In this document: one piece after another, positions 15,355-23,328 of the stretch
Position numbering within the stretch: the first letter of the stretch is position 1
Layout: each line of letters begins with the position of its first letter
NCBI GenBank assembly: GCA_905200265.1
Contig: CAJKJS010000002.1
Span: 1-23,328, forward strand
DNA length: 23,328 bases
Source of the DNA: an uncultured Oscillospiraceae bacterium
Lineage (GTDB): Bacteria > Bacillota > Clostridia > Oscillospirales > Acutalibacteraceae
Direction of reading: 5' to 3'
The notes under the pieces: model-generated
The model's input: only the letters and a program-made list of their open reading frames with translations
What the model was told of the DNA's origin: nothing
The model's database searches: none
Made by a program: the position numbers and the translations under genes

Positions 15355-17472
15355 ATGGACAAAAAGAAAAAACAGCCCGACAGAATCCGGATTTTGGCAC
15401 CGGCCGGCAGTATGGAAGCTCTCACAGCGGCTGTACGGGCTGGGGCTGACGAAGTATACCTGGGGGCCGACGCGTTCAGCGCCCGGGCATCGGCCCGGAA
15501 TTTTAACCGCGAAGAACTAAAGGAAGCGGTCGCCTATTGCCATGCCTACGGGGTAGATGTCCATTTGACGGTCAACACCCTTTTGACGGATGAGGAGCTG
15601 CCTCAGGCACTAAAGTTGATTGAGTATGCCTGCTCGCTGCCGGTGGATGCCATTATTGTGCAGGATCTGGGGCTTTTTGCCTTATTGCAGAAGGCGGCGC
15701 CGTCTTTACCGCTGCACGCTTCAACACAAATGAGCCTGCACACGCCGGAAGGGGCTGCGCTTTTAAAGGAAATGGGCGCCACCCGTGTGGTGTTGGCCCG
15801 GGAAATGTCCCTAAAGGAAATCCGGCAGGTAGCGGATCGGGTGCCCGATGTGGAACTGGAAGCTTTTGCCCATGGGGCTTTATGCATGTCGGTATCGGGA
15901 CAGTGCTATTTCAGCGCCGTATTGGGTGGGCAAAGCGGAAACCGGGGTCGGTGTAAACAGCCCTGCCGTCTGCCTTTTGCAGCGCCCCGTGGTACCGGGC
16001 ATGATTTAAGTTTAAAAGATCTTTCGATGATAGGCCGGCTTTCAGAATTACAGAAGGCGGGGATTATGTCCGCCAAAATCGAAGGCCGCATGAAACGGCC
16101 GGAATATGTGGCGGGTGCTGTGGCCGGCTGCCGGCGGGATGCTGATGGGCAAGGCGTGAGTTTGCGTGATCTGCACGATTTACGCGCTGTATTTTCGCGT
16201 TCTGGTTTTACAACGGGTTATCTTGACGACCAGCGGGGACGGGACATGTTTGGTACCCGTACCTATGAAGATGTGACCGCTTCGACCAAAGACGTGATGA
16301 CCCGGTTGCGGGAGATCTACCGGGCGGAGCGCCCCCGGGTACCGGTGGACATGATTTTAACCGTGGAAAAAGGAGAATGTCTGACTCTGGCAGCTAGGGA
16401 TGGCGACGGATTTTCGGCGTTTGCTGTTTCCCCCACCCAGGCCGAGGAAGCCCGGGTGCGCCCCATGGACCCGGTACGTTGTCAGGAACAGTTGGAAAAG
16501 ACCGGAGGAACCCCATTCCTCCCTGGAAATATTGAATGCCAAATTGAAGAAGGAGCCACGGCCCCGATTTCTGCTGTCAATCAACTGCGGCGCCAGGTGA
16601 TCGAAGAACTGACCGATAAGCGGAAACATCGTTCCCCTCACGCCTTTACAATGCCGGATATGCCAACATGTTCGGTGCTCCATAAGGGACATCTACATCC
16701 TATCCCGTTGCGCGCTCATTATGCTTCGGTTCAGCAAATAGGGGAAGAAGCCCGTTTTTGTGAAAAGATTTATCTGCCCCTGGAAGTCCCGTTATCTGCC
16801 TGGGAAACCTTGAGACAAAAAGGGTACCGTTTAGGAGCTGAAATGCCCCGCGCCTTTTTTGGTGGAGAAGAAACGGTACGCCGGTATTTGCGGGAAAAGA
16901 AAGCGGCTGGATTCCTGGATGTATGGTGTGGTTCCTTGGGCGCACTGGCTTTGGCCCGCCAAGAGGGGATGAATTGCCATGGAGGTTTTTCCCTGAATGT
17001 AACGAACACAGCGTCCCTGCAGAAATTGGAACAATTAGGGGTACTGTCTCAGGAGCTTTCCTTTGAATTACCGCTGACAAAAGCGGCCCGTATGGGTGCC
17101 AATATTCCGCGAGGATTGCTTCTATATGGCCGCCTGCCTCTCATGCTGTGCCGTAACTGCCCGGCGGCCAACGCACCGGGTGGGTGTCAGCATTGTGCGC
17201 AACCGCCGGTTTTGACAGATCGAAAAGGGGCCGCTTTTCCTGTTTTTTGCCGGAATAGTGGCGGTAGCCGTCAGATTGAGGTGCTCAACAGTGTGCCCCT
17301 GTGTATGACAGGCCGGCAGGCGGAGATGCAGGGCCAGGACTTTGCCGTTTTGCGGTTTACAGTGGAAAATATGGTGGAATGTGACGAGATTCTGCGCTGT
17401 GCCAGGGAAGGAAAACCATGCCCAGGACCCAGTACCCGCGGGCTTTATGTCCACGGATGGCAAGAGAGTTGA
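15355..17472 (+). CDS. U32 family protein, RlhA-like (DUF3656-type)
   Basis: This 705-residue protein is a long U32-family member. The N-terminus RIRILAPAGSMEALTAAVRA begins the TIM-barrel-like domain. The U32 signature LEAFAHGALCMSVSGQCYFS spans residues 168-187, followed by GNRGRCKQPCR. Cysteines 177, 184 and 200 match the spacing of Fe-S ligands in U32 proteins such as UbiU. The C-terminal half contains a second cysteine set, C599, C602, C611 and C614, followed by LTDRKGAAFPV. Length and layout resemble RlhA/YdcP, the 23S rRNA C2501 hydroxylation factor; 'peptidase' is a historical name. The ATG at 15355 is chosen because AAAGGAG lies 10 bases ahead; a TTG at 15346 would be too close to it. 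dut follows 77 bases later. Confidence 0.9.
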   Translation: MDKKKKQPDRIRILAPAGSMEALTAAVRAGADEVYLGADAFSARASARNFNREELKEAVAYCHAYGVDVHLTVNTLLTDEELPQALKLIEYACSLPVDAIIVQDLGLFALLQKAAPSLPLHASTQMSLHTPEGAALLKEMGATRVVLAREMSLKEIRQVADRVPDVELEAFAHGALCMSVSGQCYFSAVLGGQSGNRGRCKQPCRLPFAAPRGTGHDLSLKDLSMIGRLSELQKAGIMSAKIEGRMKRPEYVAGAVAGCRRDADGQGVSLRDLHDLRAVFSRSGFTTGYLDDQRGRDMFGTRTYEDVTASTKDVMTRLREIYRAERPRVPVDMILTVEKGECLTLAARDGDGFSAFAVSPTQAEEARVRPMDPVRCQEQLEKTGGTPFLPGNIECQIEEGATAPISAVNQLRRQVIEELTDKRKHRSPHAFTMPDMPTCSVLHKGHLHPIPLRAHYASVQQIGEEARFCEKIYLPLEVPLSAWETLRQKGYRLGAEMPRAFFGGEETVRRYLREKKAAGFLDVWCGSLGALALARQEGMNCHGGFSLNVTNTASLQKLEQLGVLSQELSFELPLTKAARMGANIPRGLLLYGRLPLMLCRNCPAANAPGGCQHCAQPPVLTDRKGAAFPVFCRNSGGSRQIEVLNSVPLCMTGRQAEMQGQDFAVLRFTVENMVECDEILRCAREGKPCPGPSTRGLYVHGWQES

Positions 17473-17549
17473 AAACTCTGTTTAAAATGTTGAAAAGCTG
17501 GGGAAAGCCGGGGGAAATCTCTCAGAGCGCCGGTGAAATGAGGATCGAA

Positions 17550-17990
17550 ATGAACGAAATCAGTATAAAAAAAGTACGTCAGCAGGCTATTTTGCCGCGG
17601 AGAGCAACTCCGGGTAGTGCAGGGATGGATGTGTGCGCCTGCATAAACGAACCGTATGTATTGCAGCCGGGGGAAAGGGTGTTGATTCCCACAGGATTTG
17701 CCATGGCGTTGCCTGAAGGATGGGCCGGTTTTGTATTTGCCCGCAGTGGATTAGGAACGCGCAAAGGAATTGCACTTTCCAATGGTGTGGGAGTCATCGA
17801 CAGTGACTACCGGGGAGAAGTGTGCGTGGGGCTTTGCAATTTTTCCCAGGAAAGTTATACCATTGCCCCGGGGGACCGCATTGCCCAACTAGTGGTTATG
17901 CCTGTGTGGATGGGCGGTGTCCGGGAAGTAGACAGCCTGGAAGAAACGGCCCGGGGTGAAAACGGGTTTGGATCGACCGGTATCCGGTAA
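17550..17990 (+). CDS. dut: dUTP diphosphatase
   Basis: This 146-residue protein is a trimeric-type dUTPase, hydrolysing dUTP to dUMP and pyrophosphate. All five motifs are present in order: TPGSAGMDV (20-28), ARSGLGTRKGIAL (64-76), GVIDSDYRGEV with catalytic D84, APGDRIAQLVV, and the C-terminal glycine-rich RGENGFGSTG that closes on the nucleotide. Length is normal. The ATG at 17550 follows a GAGG at six bases' distance; an ATG at 17538 is also possible and would add MRIE. A longer in-frame extension to 17418 overlaps the U32 gene and encodes unrelated basic sequence, so I rejected it. The small membrane protein gene starts 17 bases downstream, indicating co-transcription. Confidence 0.95.
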   Translation: MNEISIKKVRQQAILPRRATPGSAGMDVCACINEPYVLQPGERVLIPTGFAMALPEGWAGFVFARSGLGTRKGIALSNGVGVIDSDYRGEVCVGLCNFSQESYTIAPGDRIAQLVVMPVWMGGVREVDSLEETARGENGFGSTGIR

Positions 17991-18007
17991 CGAAAAGGAG
18001 GATTGTC

Positions 18008-18274
18008 ATGAAAAAAGGAATTTTGCGCACCTTACTGCTGGTGGTATTATTAGTATTGGCGGTGGTGCTTGGCAAAGTTGTGGGAGATGTAAGCCAAGGC
18101 GTGTCCTTTTTAAGTTGGCTGGGACTCAGTGCCCAGTTTGGATTGCAGCCCAGTACATTGGATCTGGCGATTTTGCAGGTGAATTTTGGACTGACGGTGG
18201 ATATCAATGTAGCCCAGGCCATCTTGCTTTTTGTCGCCATTTTGTTGTATAGCCGCATCCACATTAAAGAGTAA
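18008..18274 (+). CDS. Small membrane protein, DUF4321-like
   Basis: This 88-residue protein has two hydrophobic segments: residues ~6-26 (LRTLLLVVLLVLAVVLG) and ~66-83 (NVAQAILLFVAILLYSR). They are separated by a glycine-rich linker in which SFLSWLGLSAQFGL and LQVNFGLTVDINV look conserved. The pattern fits the DUF4321 family of Firmicutes, which is often coded just upstream of mreB. Its function is unknown, but the location suggests a link with envelope or shape genes. An excellent AAAAGGAGG precedes the ATG, and it lies 17 bases after dut. Confidence 0.85.
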   Translation: MKKGILRTLLLVVLLVLAVVLGKVVGDVSQGVSFLSWLGLSAQFGLQPSTLDLAILQVNFGLTVDINVAQAILLFVAILLYSRIHIKE

Positions 18275-18307
18275 AGCTGTGAAAAAAATGGTGCCGTTGA
18301 CCATTAT

Positions 18308-18339
18308 GCGAAAATTTGCGGAAATTTTGCGTTTTTTTC
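18308..18339 (+). terminator. Possible weak terminator after the DUF4321-like gene
   Basis: AAAATTT and AAATTTT flank GCGG and are followed by GCG and a run of seven T. The stem is AT-only apart from its loop, so stability is low. Confidence 0.4.
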
Positions 18340-18453
18340 ATATTCCGTCCGTATTTGCCCGGTAAGTTATACGAAAAGTGCGATGTTGTAGCGGGCAGGT
18401 TTTTTCATTCCCGCCGAAAAACACAAAAAACCAGACCCCTGGGCAATTTTCGG

Positions 18454-18482
18454 TTGAGTAAAAGCCAAAAAAGCGGTATAAT
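18454..18482 (+). promoter_or_regulatory. Promoter of the mreBCD cluster
   Basis: TTGAGT (18454-18459), a 17-base spacer and a perfect TATAAT (18477-18482). The predicted start is near 18489, giving a leader of about 117 bases to the mreB start at 18606. Confidence 0.75.
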
Positions 18483-18605
18483 AGGCACCAAAGGGACGCT
18501 TTTGCGTTTTCATAGTTTTTACCTTAATTAACAATAAAAACCAAAGCCGCCAGGCAGGATTGCTGGGGCGGATTTTGCATGCTGAATGGGAAAGGGGAAG
18601 CATTC

Positions 18606-19619
18606 ATGTTTTCAAAAGATATCGGGATTGATCTGGGTACCGCAAATACGCTGGTATTCATGAAGGGCAAGGGGATTGTCATGCGTGAACCTTCGGTAGT
18701 AGCGGTGGATGTGCGCACCGAAGATGTACTGGCCGTGGGTACGCAGGCGAAGGAAATGATTGGCCGTACGCCCGGTTCCATTGTGGCAGTTCGTCCGCTG
18801 AAAGATGGCGTTATTGCCGATTTTGACGTAACGGCCACCATGCTCAAACATTTCATTCGTAAAGCGCTGCACAATAGCTCCTTTAGCCGTCCCCGCGTGG
18901 TCGTATGTATCCCCTCCGGTGTAACGGAAGTAGAGCGCCGCGCTGTAGAAGATGCGGCCCGTCAGGCTGGTGCCAAAGATGTAGAATTGATTGAAGAACC
19001 CATGGCGGCTGCTATTGGCGCAGGGCTGCCTGTGGCAGAACCCACTGGCAGCATGGTCGTCGATATTGGCGGCGGTACGGCAGAAGTGGCTGTGATCTCC
19101 TTGGGGGATATCGTCACATCGGTTTCCGTGCGTGTGGCCGGGGATAAATTTGATGAAGCGATTATTTCCTATGTGAAAAAGAAGTACAACCTGCTGATCG
19201 GTGAACGTACGGCAGAAGAAATCAAGATTCGCATTGGGTCGGCTTATCCCACCGAAGATACCGAAAACGCCACCATGGAAATCAAGGGGCGTAACCTGGT
19301 GGATGGCCTGCCGAAAAACGTGGTGGTTTCGGCGGATGAAGTGCGCGAAGCGCTGGGCGATTCGCTGCAGACCATTGTGGAAGCCATTAAAAATACGTTG
19401 GAAAAAACACCGCCGGAACTGTCGGCGGATATTATCGACCACGGGATTATGCTGACGGGTGGCGGTGCCCTGCTGCGGGGCCTGGATCAGCTGGTGAGCC
19501 GCGAAACCGGTATGCCGGTACATGTAGCGGAACGGCCGCTGGACTGCGTCGTAGACGGGACCGGCAAACGGCTGGAAATCACCATGCCGGCTTCGTACTA
19601 CAAAGCCCGCAGAAGATAA
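18606..19619 (+). CDS. mreB: Rod shape-determining protein MreB
   Basis: This 337-residue actin homologue polymerises along the inner face of the membrane and guides lateral cell wall synthesis. Phosphate-1 loop DIGIDLGTANT lies at residues 5-15, the phosphate-2 motif VVDIGGGTAEVAVISLG is in mid protein, and the adenosine-region motif is MLTGGGALLRGLD. RPRVVVCIPSGVTEVERRAV and EEPMAAAIGAGLP are further MreB hallmarks. Length is typical. The ATG at 18606 is chosen over 18579 because AAAGGGGAA lies six bases ahead and because MFSKDIGIDLG is the usual MreB beginning. It is the first gene of the cluster and has its own promoter. A hairpin follows before mreC. Confidence 0.97.
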   Translation: MFSKDIGIDLGTANTLVFMKGKGIVMREPSVVAVDVRTEDVLAVGTQAKEMIGRTPGSIVAVRPLKDGVIADFDVTATMLKHFIRKALHNSSFSRPRVVVCIPSGVTEVERRAVEDAARQAGAKDVELIEEPMAAAIGAGLPVAEPTGSMVVDIGGGTAEVAVISLGDIVTSVSVRVAGDKFDEAIISYVKKKYNLLIGERTAEEIKIRIGSAYPTEDTENATMEIKGRNLVDGLPKNVVVSADEVREALGDSLQTIVEAIKNTLEKTPPELSADIIDHGIMLTGGGALLRGLDQLVSRETGMPVHVAERPLDCVVDGTGKRLEITMPASYYKARRR

Positions 19620-19634
19620 GGCGAAAAAGGATGG

Positions 19635-19680
19635 AAAGTGCGGAGGGCTGTGAGATAAACGGCTCCCCGCGCTTTGTTTT
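19635..19680 (+). terminator. Terminator or attenuator-like hairpin between mreB and mreC
   Basis: AAAGTGCGGAGGGC (19635-19648) pairs with GCTCCCCGCGCTTT (19662-19675), with one mismatch and two G-T wobbles, and is followed by GTTTT. It starts 16 bases after the mreB stop and would raise MreB over MreC/MreD if it terminates part of the transcripts. A second small hairpin, GCCCC-ATA-GGGGC (19694-19706), lies just before mreC. Confidence 0.55.
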
Positions 19681-19723
19681 CCCGAGAAAAACAGCCCCAT
19701 AGGGGCCGATGGGGGGATTTGGT

Positions 19724-20656
19724 GTGAAAGACTTTTTTCATACGCATAATTTCCGGGTGCTGCTGGGCACCGTGGCTGTTTTGCTGGCTTTTATGCTGTA
19801 TAGCGCCAGTATGGACGGTACGCTGACGGCCAGCCTGTTTTCGTTTGTGTCGTCGCCGCTGGAGAGAGTTTCGACGTTAACCGTAAACAACGCTTCGGCA
19901 GCCGTGGAAAATGCAACGGTATCAATCGAAGAATTACAGGAAGAGATCCGGAAACTGGAAGAAGAAAATCAGCAGCTACGGGATCAGCTGGTGGATTACT
20001 ACGAAATGAAGCAGAAAAACGAACAGTATGAGTCGATTTTGGAAATCAAAGAAAACAACGACGATTTTCAAATGGTGTCGGCGGCGGTTATCAGCCGTGA
20101 TCCGGCCGAACTGTTTGGCGGTTTTACCATCGATCAGGGACGCTTGTCGGGGATCAGCGTGAATGACCCGGTGATTACCAGCGAGGGCGTAGTTGGTTGG
20201 GTTTCCAAAGTGGAAGCCACTACCAGTTATGTAACGACCATTTTATCGCCGGACACAAATATTGGCGTCATCAGCAAAGAAAAACGGGAAAGTGGCGTTG
20301 TCAGTTCCGATTTGTTGCTGGCCGATCAGGGGCTTGTGCGGATGTCGTACCTAACAGATGAAACAAAGCTGGAAGAAGGCGACATTATCACCACCACAGG
20401 TTTAGCCGGTATTTTTCCCAAGGATTTAATCGTAGGACAGGTAAAAAGTCTGGAAGTATCCGATGGTGGGGTGACCCGCTGCGCACTGATCGAACCGTAT
20501 GTCGATGTCAAAGAAGTGCATGATGTGTTTGTCATTACCGATTTCTACGGCAAGGGCGAAATCAGTGAATCGACAACGGACACAACATCCCAAGAAAATA
20601 GCGAAAAAGAGACCAGCGGCGAAAGCAGTGAGGAAAGTGCGAAAGGGGATTCCTGA
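19724..20656 (+). CDS. mreC: Rod shape-determining protein MreC
   Basis: This bitopic membrane protein scaffolds the elongation complex outside the membrane. It has a short cytoplasmic start (KDFFHTHNFR), one membrane segment (VLLGTVAVLLAFMLYSAS, about residues 11-28), and a coiled coil around residues 60-105 (IEELQEEIRKLEEENQQLRD). The beta-domain of the family follows (about 115-275), including GGFTIDQGRLSGISVNDPV and GVVGWVSKVE. The tail is rich in Ser, Glu and Thr. I prefer the GTG at 19724 (310 residues): GGGGGG lies seven bases ahead and the protein then starts like typical MreC. The upstream in-frame ATG at 19709 adds five residues but sits against a small hairpin and lacks a well-spaced site. 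The end overlaps mreD by one base. Confidence 0.93.
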   Translation: MKDFFHTHNFRVLLGTVAVLLAFMLYSASMDGTLTASLFSFVSSPLERVSTLTVNNASAAVENATVSIEELQEEIRKLEEENQQLRDQLVDYYEMKQKNEQYESILEIKENNDDFQMVSAAVISRDPAELFGGFTIDQGRLSGISVNDPVITSEGVVGWVSKVEATTSYVTTILSPDTNIGVISKEKRESGVVSSDLLLADQGLVRMSYLTDETKLEEGDIITTTGLAGIFPKDLIVGQVKSLEVSDGGVTRCALIEPYVDVKEVHDVFVITDFYGKGEISESTTDTTSQENSEKETSGESSEESAKGDS

Positions 20657-21168
20657 TGGATAGACGAAAAGCCATTCGGTACCTGGCATATTCCCTGGAA
20701 CTCATTGTGCTATTTATTTTACAGGAGACCCCCGGGCTGATGTTCAGTTTATGGGGGGAGAGGCCTTCCTTTCTGTTTTTGTGTATGATCGCGATTGCCC
20801 AGTTTGAAAGCGAAATTCCCGCCATGGCTTTTGGGGTTTTTGGCGGATTGCTGGTGGACTATGGGATGGGCGGCGTCATGGGTATGCATGCGCTCATCAT
20901 GGCGGTGCTGTGTTATATCATCAGCAGTTTCAGCCGTAATTTGCTGCGCAATAATGTGCTAACGGCGTTTCTTGTAAGTATAGGAGCACTAGCGCTGGTG
21001 TTTGTGTGCGATTGGGTATTTGATTATGTGCTGGTGTATGAACAGTACCATGTATATGCCCTGACGCATCATTATCTACCCAGGTACGGGATTACCGTAA
21101 TCTGGACACCGGTTACGTATTTTTTCAACCGCGCATTCTTTATGCGCCTGCGTTCGGCACAGGACTAA
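20656..21168 (+). CDS. mreD: Rod shape-determining protein MreD
   Basis: This 170-residue hydrophobic protein has about five membrane segments, among them YLAYSLELIVLFILQETP, FESEIPAMAFGVFGGLLVDY (with the GGLLVDYGMGGVMGMHALIM block typical of MreD), a central helix, and VSIGALALVFVCDWVFDYV. It anchors MreC and the rest of the elongasome in the membrane. The ATG shares its A with the TGA stop of mreC, indicating translational coupling. Sequence conservation in this family is low, so the assignment rests on topology, the central glycine-rich block and position. Confidence 0.9.
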   Translation: MDRRKAIRYLAYSLELIVLFILQETPGLMFSLWGERPSFLFLCMIAIAQFESEIPAMAFGVFGGLLVDYGMGGVMGMHALIMAVLCYIISSFSRNLLRNNVLTAFLVSIGALALVFVCDWVFDYVLVYEQYHVYALTHHYLPRYGITVIWTPVTYFFNRAFFMRLRSAQD

Positions 21169-21210
21169 GGGGAATGATCCCAGAGGTTTTAAGAAAGGAG
21201 ACATGCCGTT

Positions 21211-23328
21211 TTGAAAAAGCTGCAAAAGGTAGCGCGTCCACTATTTTTGTGTCTCGTTATCCTGATCGTATTTGGCGTGTATGCCATTCGTCTTGTGCAA
21301 TGGCAGCTGGTAGAAGGGGAAACGTTTTTACAGCTTTCTGATTCTTCCACTTCGTCGTTTATTAAGTTGACGGCAGCTCGAGGGGAAATTCTGGATAATG
21401 AGGGGAACGCACTGGCAGCCAACCGTACCACGTACCAAATTGCGTTTAAACGCACGGAAGTGGATATGGATACCATCAATGACACCATTCTTGCTTTGAT
21501 ACAGTTGCTGGAAGAGCGGGAGGAAGAGTGGATCGATAATTTGCCCATTGAACTAAACGAGGATGGGACCTATGAATTTCGCGCCGACAGCGACAGCGAA
21601 ATTTCGTATATGAAGAGTTCCAGTATGCTGAATGTGAACGACTACGCCACAGCCGACCAATGCATGGCTCAGTTTGTGGAAATGTTCGAATGTGAAGGCT
21701 ATACGAAAGAGGAACAGCGGGATATTATTTCGGTACGCTATAACATGCTGAAAAATCAGTTTGGGTACTATAATCCGTATCTGTTTTCAGACGATGTTAG
21801 CAGCGATACGATGCAGATTATCAGCGAAAAAAGTCTGGAATTGCCGGGGGTCTATGTACAGGTAGGCACTGTGCGGGAATATACCGACGGCTCGCTGGCA
21901 CCGCATATCATTGGACAAACGGGATACCTCAGCCAGGACCAGTACGATACGCTCAAAGAAGAAGGGCGGTTATATTCTGAAGACAATCTCTCGGGGTATA
22001 CGTACGATGATGTGATTGGGAAAAGCGGCATTGAATCTGTCTTTGAAAGCGAACTGCGTGGCACATATGGAAAAGAAGAGCTGTCCATTGACAGTAACGG
22101 AGAAGTGACGCAGGATGAGGTGACCGTGGAACCCGAAGCGGGGAATACCGTGTGGCTGACTCTCAATTCCCGTATTCAGGAAGTGGCCAATGCATCGTTG
22201 GCGAAAAATGTGAAGGCTTCTGCGGAAGCCGGACAGACATCGGCGGATGATGACTGGTATGGCCAGGACTGTGTGGCTGGTGCCGCTATTATGGTCGATG
22301 TGGAAACAGGAGGAATTCTGTGTGCTTCCACATTCCCGACCTATGATATCAACGAATACCTGACCAATGCCGAATACAATGAAAAAATTAACGAAGACGA
22401 AACGAATCCGATGGTAAACCGCGCCTTTAGCGGACAGTTTACCCCCGGTTCGACATTTAAACCGTTGGTGGCCTCCGCCGCCTTACAGGAAGGGGTACTA
22501 ACAGAAGATACTACCATTCACTGCAGCGGTGTGTACGATTACTTTGCCGATACTGGGTTTACGCTAGGTTGTATGGGAACCCATGGTTCGATCAACGTGA
22601 TCACGGCGCTGGAAAGATCGTGCAACGTGTTCTTCTGTGAAACGGGCCGCCGGCTGGGGATTGAAAAAATTGATGCCTATGGAACGCTGTTCGGGCTGGG
22701 CGAACCTAGTGGTGTAGAAGTCAGTGAAGGGGATGGCTTGCTGGCCAATCCTACAGATTATGAAAAGAACCACGGCAGTAGCTGGACCAGCGGTATTACG
22801 GTACAGGCGTCTATTGGGCAGAGCGATAACTCGTTTACCCCCGTACAACTGGCCAGCTATATCACCACCATCGCGAACGATGGGGTGCGTATCCGGCTGC
22901 ATTTGGAAGACAAGATCACCGATTATACCGGAGAAGAAGTGATTGAACAGATTGGACGGGAAGAACTCAACCACTGCGGCGTGGATTTAGAAAACCTGCA
23001 AATTGTGCAGGAAGGTCTGCGGGCTGTGTGTGCTTCTTCGGACGGTACCGGTCGTTCTTTGGCGGATTATGGGATTGCTGTAGCAGGTAAAACCGGTACG
23101 GCCGAAAACCCCAGCCATTCGGATAACGAACTGTTTGTGGGCTATGCACCGTACGATGATCCCAAAATTGCCATTGTGGTTGTGATTGAATATGGTGACA
23201 AAGCCACCTATTCGATGAATGTGGTTCGCGATTTGCTCGATGCCTATTTCTATGGGGCCTATGTGGATGAGGACGGAAATATTCAGGTTCCGTCGGCCAC
23301 TTCGCAGCAGACGAAAACCGAAGAATAA
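21211..23328 (+). CDS. mrdA: Penicillin-binding protein 2 (elongasome transpeptidase)
   Basis: This 705-residue class B PBP crosslinks peptidoglycan during elongation. It has one N-terminal membrane segment (PLFLCLVILIVFGVYAIRLV, about residues 10-29), then the PBP dimerisation domain with AARGEILDNEGNALAANRTT and, later, GQTGYLS and GKSGIESVFE. The transpeptidase domain has STFK with active-site serine S414 in GSTFKP, SCN at 470-472, and KTGTAE with K627-T-G. The start is TTG at 21211 with AAAGGAG ten bases ahead; the nearer ATG at 21203 reads only three codons before a stop overlapping this TTG. A long insertion around residues 90-190 within the dimerisation domain is typical of Clostridia. 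The gene is complete, ending on the last base of the window. rodA is not in this window. Confidence 0.95.
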   Translation: MKKLQKVARPLFLCLVILIVFGVYAIRLVQWQLVEGETFLQLSDSSTSSFIKLTAARGEILDNEGNALAANRTTYQIAFKRTEVDMDTINDTILALIQLLEEREEEWIDNLPIELNEDGTYEFRADSDSEISYMKSSSMLNVNDYATADQCMAQFVEMFECEGYTKEEQRDIISVRYNMLKNQFGYYNPYLFSDDVSSDTMQIISEKSLELPGVYVQVGTVREYTDGSLAPHIIGQTGYLSQDQYDTLKEEGRLYSEDNLSGYTYDDVIGKSGIESVFESELRGTYGKEELSIDSNGEVTQDEVTVEPEAGNTVWLTLNSRIQEVANASLAKNVKASAEAGQTSADDDWYGQDCVAGAAIMVDVETGGILCASTFPTYDINEYLTNAEYNEKINEDETNPMVNRAFSGQFTPGSTFKPLVASAALQEGVLTEDTTIHCSGVYDYFADTGFTLGCMGTHGSINVITALERSCNVFFCETGRRLGIEKIDAYGTLFGLGEPSGVEVSEGDGLLANPTDYEKNHGSSWTSGITVQASIGQSDNSFTPVQLASYITTIANDGVRIRLHLEDKITDYTGEEVIEQIGREELNHCGVDLENLQIVQEGLRAVCASSDGTGRSLADYGIAVAGKTGTAENPSHSDNELFVGYAPYDDPKIAIVVVIEYGDKATYSMNVVRDLLDAYFYGAYVDEDGNIQVPSATSQQTKTEE

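Larger units (their letters stand above)
18275..18605 (+). other. Intergenic region upstream of mreB
   Basis: These 331 bases carry a weak AT-rich hairpin (AAAATTT/AAATTTT at 18310-18327) followed by a seven-T run that may end the dut transcript. They also carry the mreB promoter at 18454-18482 and a GC-rich imperfect hairpin at 18547-18571 (CCGCCAG with CTGGGGCGG), 20 bases before the mreB ribosome binding site. No convincing small gene is seen. Confidence 0.55.

Noticed and set aside
17418..17549. N-terminal extension of dut
   Set aside because: It overlaps the U32 coding end, encodes residues unlike dUTPases, and a better start with its own binding site exists at 17550.
18612..19700. Open frame on the - strand covering mreB (362 codons)
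   Set aside because: Mirror of the mreB codon pattern; the product is His/Arg/Phe-rich and unlike any protein I know.
1..23328. CRISPR arrays, transposases, phage genes, toxin-antitoxin pairs
   Set aside because: No spaced direct-repeat arrays, transposase or integrase motifs, or paired small toxin-like genes were seen; the gene content is housekeeping and metabolic.

Overview
This 23.3-kb window looks like chromosomal DNA of a Gram-positive Clostridia-type bacterium (Firmicutes), most likely an Oscillospiraceae/Ruminococcaceae-like gut anaerobe. The basis is strong AGGAGG-type ribosome binding sites, sigma-A type promoters with 17-18 bp spacers, a T-box leader, TTG/GTG starts, the order zapA - U32 protein - dut - DUF4321-type membrane protein - mreBCD - PBP2, and intracellular carbohydrate enzymes. 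The taxonomic placement is inference; no rRNA gene is present. I see no insertion sequence, prophage, CRISPR array or integrase.

Layout. (1) 1-3.9 kb, + strand: the C-terminal part of an AraC-type regulator (5' end cut by the window), a beta-lactamase-fold serine hydrolase and a Gfo/Idh/MocA oxidoreductase, each hydrolase/oxidoreductase followed by a hairpin. (2) 4.0-6.8 kb, + strand: a promoter, a complete T-box leader with alternative antiterminator and terminator, an uncharacterised 204-residue protein, and a CstA-family transporter. (3) 6.9-8.1 kb, - strand: a malic enzyme that shares a 17-bp perfect bidirectional terminator with cstA. (4) 8.2-9.7 kb, + strand: a cytoplasmic GH29 alpha-L-fucosidase behind a near-consensus promoter. 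(5) 9.8-14.4 kb, - strand: glycogen phosphorylase, a GH13 neopullulanase/maltogenic-amylase-type enzyme and tRNA-Arg(ACG), the tRNA having its own consensus promoter and terminator. (6) 14.7-23.3 kb, + strand: zapA, a large U32 protein (RlhA-like), dut, a small membrane protein, then mreB, mreC, mreD and the elongasome transpeptidase PBP2, whose stop codon is the last triplet of the window.

How it fits together. GlgP (phosphorolysis of alpha-1,4-glucan) and the GH13 enzyme (hydrolysis of alpha-glucans and maltodextrins) form a storage- and dextrin-degrading pair. Malic enzyme and CstA (a pyruvate/peptide transporter family) both touch pyruvate and amino-acid nutrition, but they are separately transcribed. 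The right third is a cell division and cell shape block. It is conserved and ordinary, except for a likely attenuator-like hairpin between mreB and mreC.

The most unusual part is the T-box controlled pair of the unknown protein and cstA: an amino-acid starvation switch placed on a transporter and an uncharacterised protein rather than on a synthetase or a biosynthetic operon. It also has a perfect 15-bp palindrome between the -35 and -10 boxes of its promoter. I found no clear evidence of a wholly new defence or mobile system.
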